Assembly (NCBI GenBank): GCA_030549495.1
Contig: JAUIRK010001056.1
Coordinates: forward strand, 731,001 to 795,000
Direction of reading: 5' to 3'
Source: Nectonema munidae
Lineage: Eukaryota > Nematomorpha > Nectonematoida > Nectonematidae
Length of the DNA: 64,000 nt
Each line of letters starts with the position of its first letter. The stretch's first letter is position 1. Below the pieces are notes generated by a model. That model saw only the letters and a program-made list of their open reading frames with translations. It was not told where the DNA came from and made no database searches. This document shows positions 33,301 to 41,108 of the stretch, piece after piece. Made by a program: the position numbers and the translations under genes.

Positions 33301-36300
33301 ATTCTGACAAAATTTATTAAAATTTATGTGATTTCTGACATTAACTGTGTGATTTCTGTTAAACCGGTCTTCATTAATCCTAGTCCATGATTACTCGTAC
33401 AAATAATTTTTGCCTAAAGTTTTTCCTTTTTCTTTTTACCTTTGAATGCAGAAAAGATAAAATGATCAACATTTTTTATTGAAAATAATTAAGCATTTGA
33501 CGCTTTTGGTAAAATATTTGAATTATATTGGTGATATTATGGTATTGTATCAAGTCCATAAAATTTGATGGCAAATCATTGTTTTTTCACAATCCAAATG
33601 TTTCATTGTCCGAATAATTTTTTTATTCTTCGGATTTACGAGGATTGACTGTATTCACAGAAAAAAAACAAGATTGCTGCACTTTCCCAAAATGATCGAA
33701 TGCTTGAGAAGGAACACAAAACCTGGAAGACCTTTAGCAATGGGAGGGTATAAATTAGGATTCTGGATAAATAATGTTTAGCAATTACATTTAAAAACCT
33801 AAAAAGGGATGTATAGTATATTGATATAGTAGATAAAATGCATTCGAGTTTATTAATAACCATGTCTAGTTCGATTAGCAGTGTTCTATGAGATATAAGG
33901 TTCACAAAGGAGGAGACGCTCTAAATAGAGAGATATAATGGCTATGAAGATTTTGATGTAAAAGGGAAAGGCAGGGACAAGCAAGAAGAATATGGAAGGG
34001 GATTCAGTATTGGACAAGTATGATCTACATAAGGAATTGCTAGAGAGGTGAATACGATGAAAGTATAGCTTACAAGGACAGTGACCAGATAACCATCTAA
34101 TGAGGGGATGGGAGATAACAAGGTTTTGCTCTTTCCATAGGGTGTGCATTTGTGCAATATTGGGGATAGAGGAAACAATGCTAGCTGAAGAGTTGGAATT
34201 CGAGAAATTTTGTTTATTATACACATAGGAAAGAAAAGAGGCGTAAAAGACTTTAAAGTTGGCAAAAAAGAGCGGAAAAGCTTGCTTGGCCAGGATGTCG
34301 ACATAATCGTTTTTGTAAATGTTAGAGTGGGAAGGAATCCAAAAAACCAAATTTAAAAAACATAAAGTGAACTAAAAGTTTAGTGACTAAGGTATAAATC
34401 AGATAGAGAGTTTTTTATGAAGGTGAAAAATATTTTGACAGTCAGTGTAAAAATGCAAAGAGAAGTAAGAAGGGAAATTAAGAAATTATCCAAGATGTTG
34501 CAACAAGAATTAAATAAAGCAAGCGTTTCAGCTTCAAGAACAGAATGCAAGGGATCAATGGCTGGAGAGGATTTCATAAAGGGTTTAATTTGGAAGAGGT
34601 TAAAGACAGCAAAAGAACACATTTTGAAATGGTCTTGACGGAGTCTGTAAAAATTCGAAGAGATGAAGAGTCAATGCGTGAAGATAAAATTAAACTAGAA
34701 GCCATTTTCTTATTATGATGAGTGATATAGAAAAAGGAAGAGGGATATATGGATGAATAAGTGAAATGGGATTTAGGTAAGAGTGAACCAAGAGAAATAA
34801 AAGTGACAGAAAAAATTCATTAAGTAACAAATCGTAAAACAGTTGCTAGAAGGAAAGAGAACGGATGGAATAAAGGGGGGGGGGGTGAATGGATTTGTAT
34901 GTTAATAATAATTACCCTTTGAGTAGAGTTTTTTTGAGATGAAGATGAAAGCTATGAATATACAGATGATATATAATTCACACACATACTTTTGTGTACT
35001 TGTAAAAGGACTTAGCAAAACGTGATGGAATTAAATATTTGTTATGGTACAACTTACAGATTTTGTGTTCCCACCGAAATTTTTGCCACAAGTCGCCACC
35101 TATGTTTAAAAATACACTGCTCAAAATTAATTTTGCATGAGTATAAGGAAATAAAGTCTGTTCAAGAATTGACATAGTTTTAGATTTGTAAATTGGTGTA
35201 GTTTTAAGAATTTGCGATTTTTGGCCAAATCGTCGGAAAAACATAAGATGAGTCGGTGGGTCAAATATGCATCCTATTGTTGTACAATGTACACTTGTAT
35301 GCATAGATATAGACGGAGATCGAAGTTGAGTGTGTAACTCTACGTATGTGTGCAAACTTTATATTGTGAATAAAACACCTTTTGTTGGCGAGTTTGTTGT
35401 CTTTATCTATTTTTGTATGTGTTCTTTTGAAATAAAAAAAAATTAAATTGACTAATAACAACAAGATAACACACATGGTTTTTTTAAGTAGAGTTTGTAA
35501 CACAGTTCATATTTTTTTACTTTTCCAGTTAGAATATTCAGTGTGACTCTGGAAGAAGTAATTAATTTTGATAAATGGTAAAATGTATTGTAAATAAGCA
35601 TTTTTCCTGGAAAAATCCTTTAGTAAGACGATAACTACGGATTGTCAATAATCATTTTATAAAATTAATCTGCGAAATTTTGCAAATACAACAAATTTGA
35701 TTTACTGAAAATTTTCCAATATTAAGATTTTGTTTAGGCGTAAAATATTTGTTTCTCTCTTTAATGATGCTTTTCGAGATGATGACCTACTCTCCGGTGA
35801 CATCGATGTCATGTTCACCAAGGCGCTTTCTCTCATTTCGCCGAATTGTAATGGCAATTGTGTTGCTCACTTAATCAATTCAACCCTCAATTCTCTACGC
35901 GTTGACACTTCCGAAAAAATTGGCTGGATGGTCACTTTCGTTCTTCTCTTTTTTCCTTTACATGTTCCCTCTTTTCAAACATTTCAGCTGGCAAACAGAG
36001 ATTCGCCTTCAAGAATTGCTTCCAAATTCTCAGGAAACTACATCACTTCTTTAAATGCATTGATGCTGCTCAAAGGACCTTGGATGATTTTCTATGGAGA
36101 TGAGCTAGGCTTGGAAAATGATAACGATCGTAAAAATCATTTTTTCTGTGCCTCTCTTCCCAATCTTATGCTAAATGTAAAGCATCCATTTCTTTTCTTT
36201 TTATTCCTGATTCTTATTCATCAGAATGAACATAAATTGCCCTAAAAATTTGAAAGAACCGCCTTATGAAACTAGAAAAGGCAAAAAACGTTTAAACAAT

Positions 36301-39300
36301 TTAAGAGTCAAGTTCTTTCAGAGAATAATAAAAAAGATTTATTTTTTTAACAATTTTTAATTAAATTTAATCACTGATGACGATAATTTATTGGCAAAAA
36401 GTTGAAAATGAGGTTGAAATTACAAATTTTTGTGCATAAAAAATTAACAGAAGTTTTAGTGGGTACCCTTCTTCAAGTACGGACAAGCGCGGGTAAAAAA
36501 TTACTCGTAGCAGCAGTAGTCTGAATCAGTATTTGCAAATAAAAAAGAATGAACATGAAGAAAATTTTTTTATTTTTCGCACACTCTATTGCTCTTCAAT
36601 CCTGATGAAGTTCTTTAGATGCATCAAAAATGGAATTTTTTGTTCCATGTTTTTCCTGATTACTACTGAAGTATGCATAAAATAGATTTTTTTCTTCATT
36701 TTTTAATCTTTTTTTATTATGTTATAATTTAAAAAATACGAAGTTCATCAACCAATTGTCCATTTCTCTTAGGTTTTCTAGTCCCTTTCCATTGATATTT
36801 GCAATGATTCAATGCCTAAGAAGTTTAATGGAAAAAAGTCAGAATGCTAGTGAGTTCACACTTCACAAATCTAAGTGGAAAAAACCCACGTTGAAAAATT
36901 TACGGTTTGATCACTTAAATATGTAATAATCATGTACTTTCAGATACAGAGAGAAGTTTCGAGAATCTTCTTTTTTGAATATTACTTAAACTGAACTAAC
37001 TGCTAAAAAAATTATTTTTTTCCATATTAATCTCAACTTAACTAGTTGGAGCAGTTGAAAAAGAGTACAAATAGTTTTTCTTTAGAAAAAGAACTAAAGA
37101 ATTCTAATGTTTCACTATTTTTATCTGAACCAATTCGCTTTTATATTTTATAAATATTTTCCAAGTTCCCCTTTTACAACTCAAGTAACTACAATACTAA
37201 GTATCTTATCGAAAAATTTATTCTTTTAATATATTTGAGTTGATTTTAAAATGCTAAAATATTTATTAAAAGACTTAACATGTGTTTAAAGGTCTAAGAT
37301 AATCTAAATTCGTCCTTTTTTGGCATGTTAGCACAATTAAATTGATTCGAGATTTGGCATCCTTATACTTCCTTCTATGTGGTTCTGAGTTATCTGAACA
37401 TCTTGAGTTGATTCCACGCTCTAACAGCCTCATACACTTCCAGATCACTGGAGAGGAACACCCAGCAATTGATACGAAGCTGCGATGCCATCCTTCTACA
37501 GAATTATTTGTGTGATTAAGTTTATCGTTTGTTCTTACATACATATTCCACAGAAGTATGCTAAATGTGGGTTCTCGAAGTCCTCGTCTACATGGCCTGC
37601 CAATATAGTGATCCTCAATATATTCCAAAATTAGCATACTTTCTTCTGACGTCTTATCATAAAGTTCTTCAAACGCTTCATGAACGGATTCAGTGGGAAA
37701 TAAAGGCAAGGGCTACTTTCATTCTCATTTTTAGATAAAAATTTTACTTTTTTTTAAGTAAAAATATATTGCCTTGTTAGAAAAATGAGCAAATGATTAT
37801 ACTGCTATTTTTGTTAGACATTCTAAAAAGCTGAGACGGGAGATTTTGTTCTACGAGGGCTTTTGTTCTGACATCATATTTTAGTGTGGATTTAGGCATT
37901 TTGAGGCTTTAAAAGGGGGAATTTCATTGTTAATTTAAGAAGCTTGACTAGTCAAACATTGTATTCAAAAAGTGTTTATACCTAATAAATGCATAGTACC
38001 TTGATCTATTGAATTAATCATGATGCTTAGTGGCATTATCGAGTTATTATAGTCAGATTTCTTGCTACACTGCCTTTTAAGAGTACCTTTTATCTTCCTG
38101 ATCCTCACTATATTAGAAAAATTGTTCTGACATTGTGCGATCAAAGATGCCTTGGAAGTTCATTGGGAAAAAAGTTTCAAACTTGCAAACTTCTTATTCC
38201 AGTCTATTGGAAAATTTTAAACAAATCTCACGCCTAAGAGTCTTGGATCCTAAGGTTGCTGGCTTTATGCAAATTATCGATTCTCACCCCTCATTTTTGG
38301 TTTTCACTCGGCAATGTCCTGGTGACATCATGCACGTTGTTATTATCAATTTCGCCAAGGTAAACTCTTTTATCTTAAAAATTCACCTAAAGCCCTCATC
38401 TACAATATTTTAACACTATGAAGACTTTTTCTTTTTTGAAGACCTATTAAAAAATTCTTCCCTCGCATTTTTCCTACTTTTAATGTTAATACATGTTTAA
38501 TCACTTAATTTTAGAACTAAGTATACCTCCCTATGCTAACCTTATAATATATACGTTTGTATCTACCTATAGTCTGCATGCGGGTGTGAGTAGGGTTGGT
38601 TAGATCGTGGATTACAGCAGCGCAATTGGACCTTTTCGATTAAAACACCACATGGTTCCCTTACCTTTACATTAGCGGAATCAAGCGAAACCCAATCTAT
38701 TTATGTTCTTTTTATTTGCCAAGGTTTTTATACAGAAATCTGTAGCTTATGAATACCGAATGGTATCACAGATCAGACACTTTACTTTTATCACTGCAAA
38801 GTGTGTACAAAACGAAATTCACTGTCTTAAAAGATTTACAATTGTTATTTGTATCCAAGATTCTTTTTTATGAAGCATAACAGTTGTGTACATTATTAGT
38901 AGTAAATAAAGTGACATAAAAACTCAATTCAAAATTTTTGCATATTTATTATTTGGTTTGCTATTGAAACACTACGCCTAACGCTCCCATACAGAAACAA
39001 GCGCATATTTCCTGAAATATGAAAAGAAAACCTTGAATTAACAAAAGGCGTGTTAATAGCATTAGTATCACATCCTATTCATTTAAAATATTTGTTTTAT
39101 GTGGAGGTGCCTCAAATGGAATTTAAGTAGCATGAAAAATAGATTTTTGAATCAATACTATATAATATCTGTACATAAAGAAAATGTGGCTGAGATATTG
39201 TGAATAAAGTTCAAAGAGGGAAATGAGTAGAAAACAGTAAAACTTTTATTGAAATATCTTTTTCGAATCAAATCTGCCGTTGCAAGAAGGGAGACCGAGG

Positions 39301-41108
39301 AGCAGGGGGTGATGAAGAAGGAGGAACTGGTGAAATAATAATATCTATCCTATTTAATATTTTTTCTTTCTTCAAATATCGAAAATTTAATATTAGTTAA
39401 AAATTATAAAAATGAAGGGGCGTGAGTAAGGTTGGTTAGATGCTGGATTCGATAACTCAAGGTCTTGGGTTCGATTCCGCATCAAGCCTGCTTTCCTCAT
39501 AGTTCGATACAAGCGGCGCAATTGTGCCTTCTCGGTGAAAACACCCTATGACTTTACCTTTATAAAAATGAAATTAAATTTTTACTTGCTTTTTTACAAT
39601 CATAATGCTCATTTACTCATTTACATACATCAAGTGAAAAAACTTTCAAATAAAAATATTTTATCTGTTGTTTGAAATAGAGTTGCAGAATCTCAGAAAA
39701 ATGGCTATCCCTGATTCCTGAAATAAAAAATTGAGTAGCAGGATGAGGTTGAAGGAGTGGCATAATTTTTGTTGTAAATAAATATAACATACGAAAGATG
39801 TGGAAAGTAGTATGTCAATTCTTTTTATTAAAAATAGAATATTTCGACTTAATAAGTCTTTATCAACTGTTCGTCAAGCAGAAGGCTAACTTTAGGAAAG
39901 GTGTAAATTGCATTAAAGGTTTGCATAATTAACGCGTTTCCTAAGTTTAACAATCTTCTGCTTCACGAACAGTTGATAAAGGCTTATTAAGTCGAAATAT
40001 GCTATTTTTAATAAAAATAATTGGCATAATTGAGTTATTATTTAATATTTTCATTGTTTTTTCCATAAAGATAATAATAGCCTTTATCGATGTTTGAACT
40101 AGTGTGTCCACTTTAAGGTCTTTTTTTCATTCCCCGGGGAACGAGGACCTCGTAATTTTTGAAAATTTTCCCGAAGATTCCCCGGGGATTCCCCGGGGAT
40201 TCCCCGGGGAAGAAAAAGCGATTTTTTTACAGTAAAAACTGTTCAGAAAAGAAAATTTAAAAGTCTCATATAAGATTTTTATTGAAAAAAATTTAAATGC
40301 ATAAAAGATTTATGTTTTAAAAAAATATCTAAGAAAAATTAGAGCGTTCAAAGTTTCATCATTCAACTGGTTTTTTATTTTTGTAGAAAAATAACCCATT
40401 GACGAAAACACTCTTTCGGCATCCACAGAAGTTGGTTTTATGCTCTTTAAATTTTTGAATAAAGTTTCTAAAACTTCGGGCCTCCTATTTGTTTCTAAAT
40501 AAAGGTCAAATGTTTTTTTCATTATTTCCTCTATGCTTGAAATCTTGCTTTTAGTTTCACGTTCTTCATTTTCATTAATCTTCAGTAATTCCTCTAATTC
40601 CTCCTTCACGCTTTTCTTCTCTGTTTTTTGGTTGCTAACGATTAATGTTTCATCTTTCTTCTCCGCTACTTCGATATTTTTGTCGTCGGATTCGACAAAA
40701 TTTTTTTTCAAAAATTCCCCGAGGAAATTTAAAATTTTTTTTCGAGGACGAGGATTTTGAAATTTCACGATTCCCCGGGGACTCGAGGACGAGGAATCCC
40801 GGGGTGGACACCCTAGTTTGAACCTCTGTATTCGGAATCAGACGTTTTACCCTCAAACTTTGCGACTCTGGTTGGACACGCATTTTTGAAATCATTTAAA
40901 TTTACTTGCATTTTTATTTTAGGAAAATGTTACTTTTGTGCGTCCCAATTCACTTCTTGATCTTTCCTATCATTTGGTCTTTAAAAATTTCCTTGAACTT
41001 AAAATAGTTCCGCAAAGTATTAATCACGCTGATGAAAATATTGTAGATTTGAATGCAGCATTTAATATGCCACCTGGTGGAGTTGTAGTGATAAGATATG
41101 AACCGTAA
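20980..41108 (+). CDS. SLC3A2/4F2hc (CD98 heavy chain)-like amino-acid transporter heavy chain (seven exons)
   Basis: 4F2hc proteins are type II membrane glycoproteins that carry SLC7 light chains to the plasma membrane through a disulfide bond. Exons: 20980-21355, 30167-30483, 30549-30770, 35727-35930, 35988-36176, 38117-38359, 40923-41108; phases agree and give 578 residues. The cytosolic N-terminus ends in the family motif GLSKEELIKSDSDPFWIKTR. A single membrane helix (WILFFLFWAVWLSLVLIIVY) follows, then SPKC, the likely light-chain-linking Cys. The ectodomain is an alpha-amylase-like barrel: IYQLCPRSFMDSNSDGLGDL, PDLNLTNEHL, GPWMIFYGDELGLEN, then a C-terminal beta domain. The usual GFRxDA nucleophile site reads GFLIPNADLL, so hydrolase activity is not expected, as in 4F2hc. 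An in-frame TAA 9 nt before the ATG supports the start. Least certain are the acceptor of exon 4 and the junction of exons 5 and 6. Confidence 0.9.
21590..22090. repeat. Cluster of transposon-like termini with long G runs
   Basis: Terminus-like sequences occur at about 21592 (CAGTGGCGTATTAGG) and 21799 (CAGTGGGGGATCCAG), and an oppositely oriented C-rich one lies near 22040. Uninterrupted G runs of 22 (21827-21848) and 14 (22025-22038) bases follow. I infer overlapping non-autonomous elements with degenerate ends. Confidence 0.45.
22200..23340 (+). pseudogene. hAT transposase pseudogene, BED finger and DE(S)T region
   Basis: The left end CAGTGGTTCTCAAA at about 22200 is a classic hAT terminus. 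The frame at 22480-22728 has a BED-type finger (CLLCSEVLASTF..KLKRHL..KH). At 22944-23099 the frame FFAIQLDE.....NLAQ, then FLFCETLSSKTTEREIFDKV, matches the catalytic-Asp region of SCAND3/ZBED5-like hAT proteins. At 23148-23330 VCTDRA...GTQCAIHGQAV and DELKNVLDEVIKTV match the CTDGA and HC.IHRE regions. Frames change between blocks and the 3' end is missing. Confidence 0.8.
23670..23870 (+). pseudogene. CGGBP1-like BED zinc-finger fragment
   Basis: The frame reads SFATKYAEDCSFYSKTSLYC, then KLCEIEVKYERTFFVENHH. The spacing C-x2-C...H resembles the LFCR.CNV..D..R...I..H finger of CGGBP1-like hAT-derived proteins. It stops soon after. The frame at 24019-24255 may be part of the same element, but I do not recognise it. 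Confidence 0.4.
23898..23942. repeat. Perfect 19-bp stem hairpin
   Basis: TATACTCGTGTATACATAT at 23898-23916 is exactly complementary to 23924-23942, with a 7-base loop. Further TATACA-rich repeats follow at 23968-23998. It could be a foldback remnant. Confidence 0.7.
24538..25335. repeat. Dispersed repeat with GAGTCGGAGTCG motifs
   Basis: The left side (CAGGGTTGTGGAAGTCG) and the right side (reverse complement CAGAGTTGCAGATTCGG) share an inverted terminus. GGAGTCG/GAAGTCG words recur near the right end. Similar words occur near 5735-5770, 6610-6630, 29450-29480, 30985-31075 and 39675-39760. The flanking octamers do not match. Confidence 0.4.
25872..28756 (-). mobile_element. piggyBac transposon, 2.9 kb, with intact ends
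   Basis: TTAA flanks the element on both sides (25868-25871 and 28757-28760). The ends are perfect inverted repeats, CCCTCGCTTGACGGAC and GTCCGTCAAGCGAGGG. It encodes a minus-strand transposase at 26094-27794, now frameshifted. TTAA duplication and CCC ends are diagnostic of the superfamily. Confidence 0.92.
26094..27794 (-). pseudogene. piggyBac transposase, frameshifted
   Basis: Three minus-strand segments make up the gene. At 27794-27522 is a Ser-rich acidic N-terminus. At 27367-26891 is the start of the catalytic core, with TVTIDEQLVTF (first catalytic Asp) and KKPGHYGIKFY. At 26894-26094 lie GVYTDRFFTSHQLAVW (second Asp), SKCGVDVANKMIRTYR (third Asp) and a C-terminal Cys-rich domain (CSKCISKR..RRCEKCGVTVCKNH). 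A frameshift separates segments two and three near 26891, and stops break the first junction near 27370-27520. The fourth acidic position, often Asp, reads Asn in GVDVAN. Confidence 0.88.
29111..29231. mobile_element. 121-bp TTAA-flanked MITE
   Basis: TTAA at 29107-29110 and 29232-29235 flank the inverted ends CCCTTTGAGG and CCTCAAAGGG. Inner inverted words AATAATCGTCTGC and GCAGACGATTATT extend the symmetry. The CACCGGTGTCA word is shared with 8484-8542. Confidence 0.85.
30167..30483 (+). CDS. SLC3A2-like exon 2
   Basis: The acceptor is AAATGTTTAG/GAATTA and the donor AAAGAA/GTAGCA. The exon encodes GIISKITYLKEMKINSVVIT, DAGYNFKSISPELGSFKDF, and KHPWFLKSEKQRKKYENYYI. These are the barrel strands and the D..GY.F..I.PELG..DF signature of the amylase-like fold. 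An earlier GT after ATGGC would shift the frame and was rejected. Confidence 0.88.
30549..30770 (+). CDS. SLC3A2-like exon 3
   Basis: The acceptor is TCGTATCCAG/GATCTA and the donor GATAAG/GTTAAC, phase 0 at both ends. The exon encodes IPDLNLTNEHLLRDIDDIYD, then FWISKGISGFLIPNADLL. This matches the PDLN..N..V...ML..L.FWL..GVDGF region, with the catalytic Asp position not conserved. Confidence 0.88.
30900..31080. repeat. GACTCCG-type dispersed repeat
   Basis: Words like TTCCGACTTC, ACTCCTAAATTTTATTAGAT and GACTCCGGCTCCCAAACCC are shared, in either strand, with the repeat at 24538-25335. The right edge is near CTAGGGCAT (about 31068-31076). Confidence 0.4.
31724..32832 (+). mobile_element. hAT transposon, 1.1 kb, perfect 8-bp target duplication
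   Basis: TAGCTCAT is present exactly at both flanks (31716-31723 and 32833-32840). The ends AGTGATGTATCGGATAT and, reverse-complemented, GAGATGTATCGGATAT form the inverted repeats, with further CCGCATCCG words inside both ends. An internal transposase remnant lies at 32064-32610. The element lies in the third intron of the SLC3A2-like gene. Confidence 0.88.
32064..32610 (+). pseudogene. hAT transposase C-terminal fragments
   Basis: The frame at 32064-32294 includes NETFLDPRFKSKFFTDYE, matching the A.FLDPRFK..F block. At about 32430-32610 another frame gives PSSTVQSEQLFSTAGNIYND, then KRKRLLGEKVEKLLFILNYN. This is the hAT dimerisation motif (P..S...ER.FS.AG.I...R...L....VE.L.FL..N). The segments between are out of frame, so the gene is dead. 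Confidence 0.82.
33590..33652. repeat. Tigger/pogo-like terminus
   Basis: The reverse complement begins CAGTCAATCCTCGTAAATCC and continues with CCGAAGAA. The pattern (CAGT, then a short stretch ending AACCGAA/AATCCGAA) resembles Tigger-type ends. No partner terminus was found, so this is weak. Confidence 0.3.
33640..34622 (-). pseudogene. Non-LTR retrotransposon 3' part with RNase H domain
   Basis: On the minus strand 34622-34380 carries SVLEAETLALFNSCCNILDN, matching the second RNase H motif (F.AEL.AI..A). Then 34350-33886 gives VFWIPSHSNIYKNDYVDILA, matching the final W.PSH.GI.GNE.AD.LAK block. After it comes a GHCPCKLYFHRIHLSSNSLC stretch typical of I/Jockey-like elements after RNase H. 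Catalytic Asp positions are changed and frames shift, so it is a relic. Confidence 0.78.
35727..35930 (+). CDS. SLC3A2-like exon 4
   Basis: The donor GGATG/GTCACT leaves phase 0. The acceptor is either AATATTAAG/ATTTTG (35727, phase 0, keeps the frame with exon 3) or TTGTTTAG/GCGTAA (35738, phase 2). I prefer the first because no other exon supplies the needed phase. It encodes RRKIFVSLFNDAFRDDDLLS, then SLISPNCNGNCVAHLINSTL and SEKIGWM. Confidence 0.72.
35988..36176 (+). CDS. SLC3A2-like exon 5
   Basis: The acceptor is AACATTTCAG/CTGGCA, after a 57-bp intron. The exon encodes LANRDSPSRIASKFSGNYIT and LMLLKGPWMIFYGDELGLEN, the D..R..S..G..Y......LL..PGTP...YGDE.G block. The donor CTAAAT/GTAAAG is my best choice but is not certain. 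Confidence 0.8.
37275..37709 (-). pseudogene. MULE transposase C-terminal fragment (third MULE)
   Basis: The 144-codon minus-strand frame includes EAFEELYDKTSEESMLILEY, then LLWNMYVRTNDKLNHTNNSV followed by EGWHR. This is the C-terminal WN.Y.R....RTNN.VEGWH block of FLYWCH-type MULE proteins. The catalytic part upstream is not recognisable. It lies in an SLC3A2-like intron. Confidence 0.78.
38117..38359 (+). CDS. SLC3A2-like exon 6
   Basis: The acceptor follows a pyrimidine-rich tract, CACTATATTAG/AAAAAT, and the donor is GCCAAG/GTAAAC, phase 0. It encodes SLLENFKQISRLRVLDPKVA and FLVFTRQCPGDIMHVVIINF, the L...LR......G and F...R......L...NF pattern at the start of the C-terminal beta domain. 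Confidence 0.85.
38580..38690 (+). repeat. Truncated copy of the 39.4-kb SINE
   Basis: It shares GTGTGAGTAGGGTTGGTTAG, GGATTA, GCGCAATTG and AAAACACC...TTTACCTTTAC with 39420-39565. The B-box part is deleted. Confidence 0.55.
39420..39565 (+). repeat. tRNA-derived SINE
   Basis: A-box-like GGTTGGTTAGATGC and a consensus B box GGTTCGATTCC are spaced as in a tRNA. The body CAAGCGGCGCAATTGTGCC and the TTTACCTTTATAAA tail recur in at least two other copies in the window. Confidence 0.75.
39825..40014. mobile_element. 190-bp foldback MITE
   Basis: Two arms of about 75 bp are inverted copies of each other. They include TATTTCGACTTAATAAG, CTTTATCAACTGTTCGT and AGCAGAAG words. A 40-bp centre separates them, with no coding capacity. 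Confidence 0.8.
40100..40815 (-). mobile_element. 716-bp hAT element with perfect 8-bp target duplication
   Basis: GTTTGAAC flanks both sides exactly (40092-40099 and 40816-40823). The ends TAGTGTGTCCAC and, reverse-complemented, TAGGGTGTCCAC are the inverted repeats. CCCCGGGG palindromes recur near both ends (at least four on the left, more on the right). The interior encodes a shortened transposase. It lies in the last intron of the SLC3A2-like gene. Confidence 0.93.
40310..40768 (-). CDS. hAT transposase remnant: C-terminal dimerisation domain in a 152-codon open frame
   Basis: The protein begins MKFQNPRPRKKILNF in the terminal region. A Lys/Glu-rich stretch (about residues 35-90, possibly coiled coil) follows. 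It ends with KPTSVDAERVFSSMGYFSTK and LNDETLNALIFLRYFF, the hAT C-terminal dimerisation domain. The catalytic domain is absent. The frame is uninterrupted, as expected for an internally deleted derivative. Whether it is expressed cannot be told from sequence. Confidence 0.7.
   Translation of the reverse strand: MKFQNPRPRKKILNFLGEFLKKNFVESDDKNIEVAEKKDETLIVSNQKTEKKSVKEELEELLKINENEERETKSKISSIEEIMKKTFDLYLETNRRPEVLETLFKNLKSIKPTSVDAERVFSSMGYFSTKIKNQLNDETLNALIFLRYFFKT
40923..41108 (+). CDS. SLC3A2-like terminal exon
   Basis: The acceptor is ATTTTATTTTAG/GAAAATG; the frame ends PPGGVVVIRYEP and then TAA. It completes the C-terminal beta domain (compare L.P.E..LL.F at the end of 4F2hc). AATAAA at 41276 is a plausible polyadenylation signal. 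Confidence 0.87.
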   Translation, partial: ENVTFVRPNSLLDLSYHLVFKNFLELKIVPQSINHADENIVDLNAAFNMPPGGVVVIRYEP

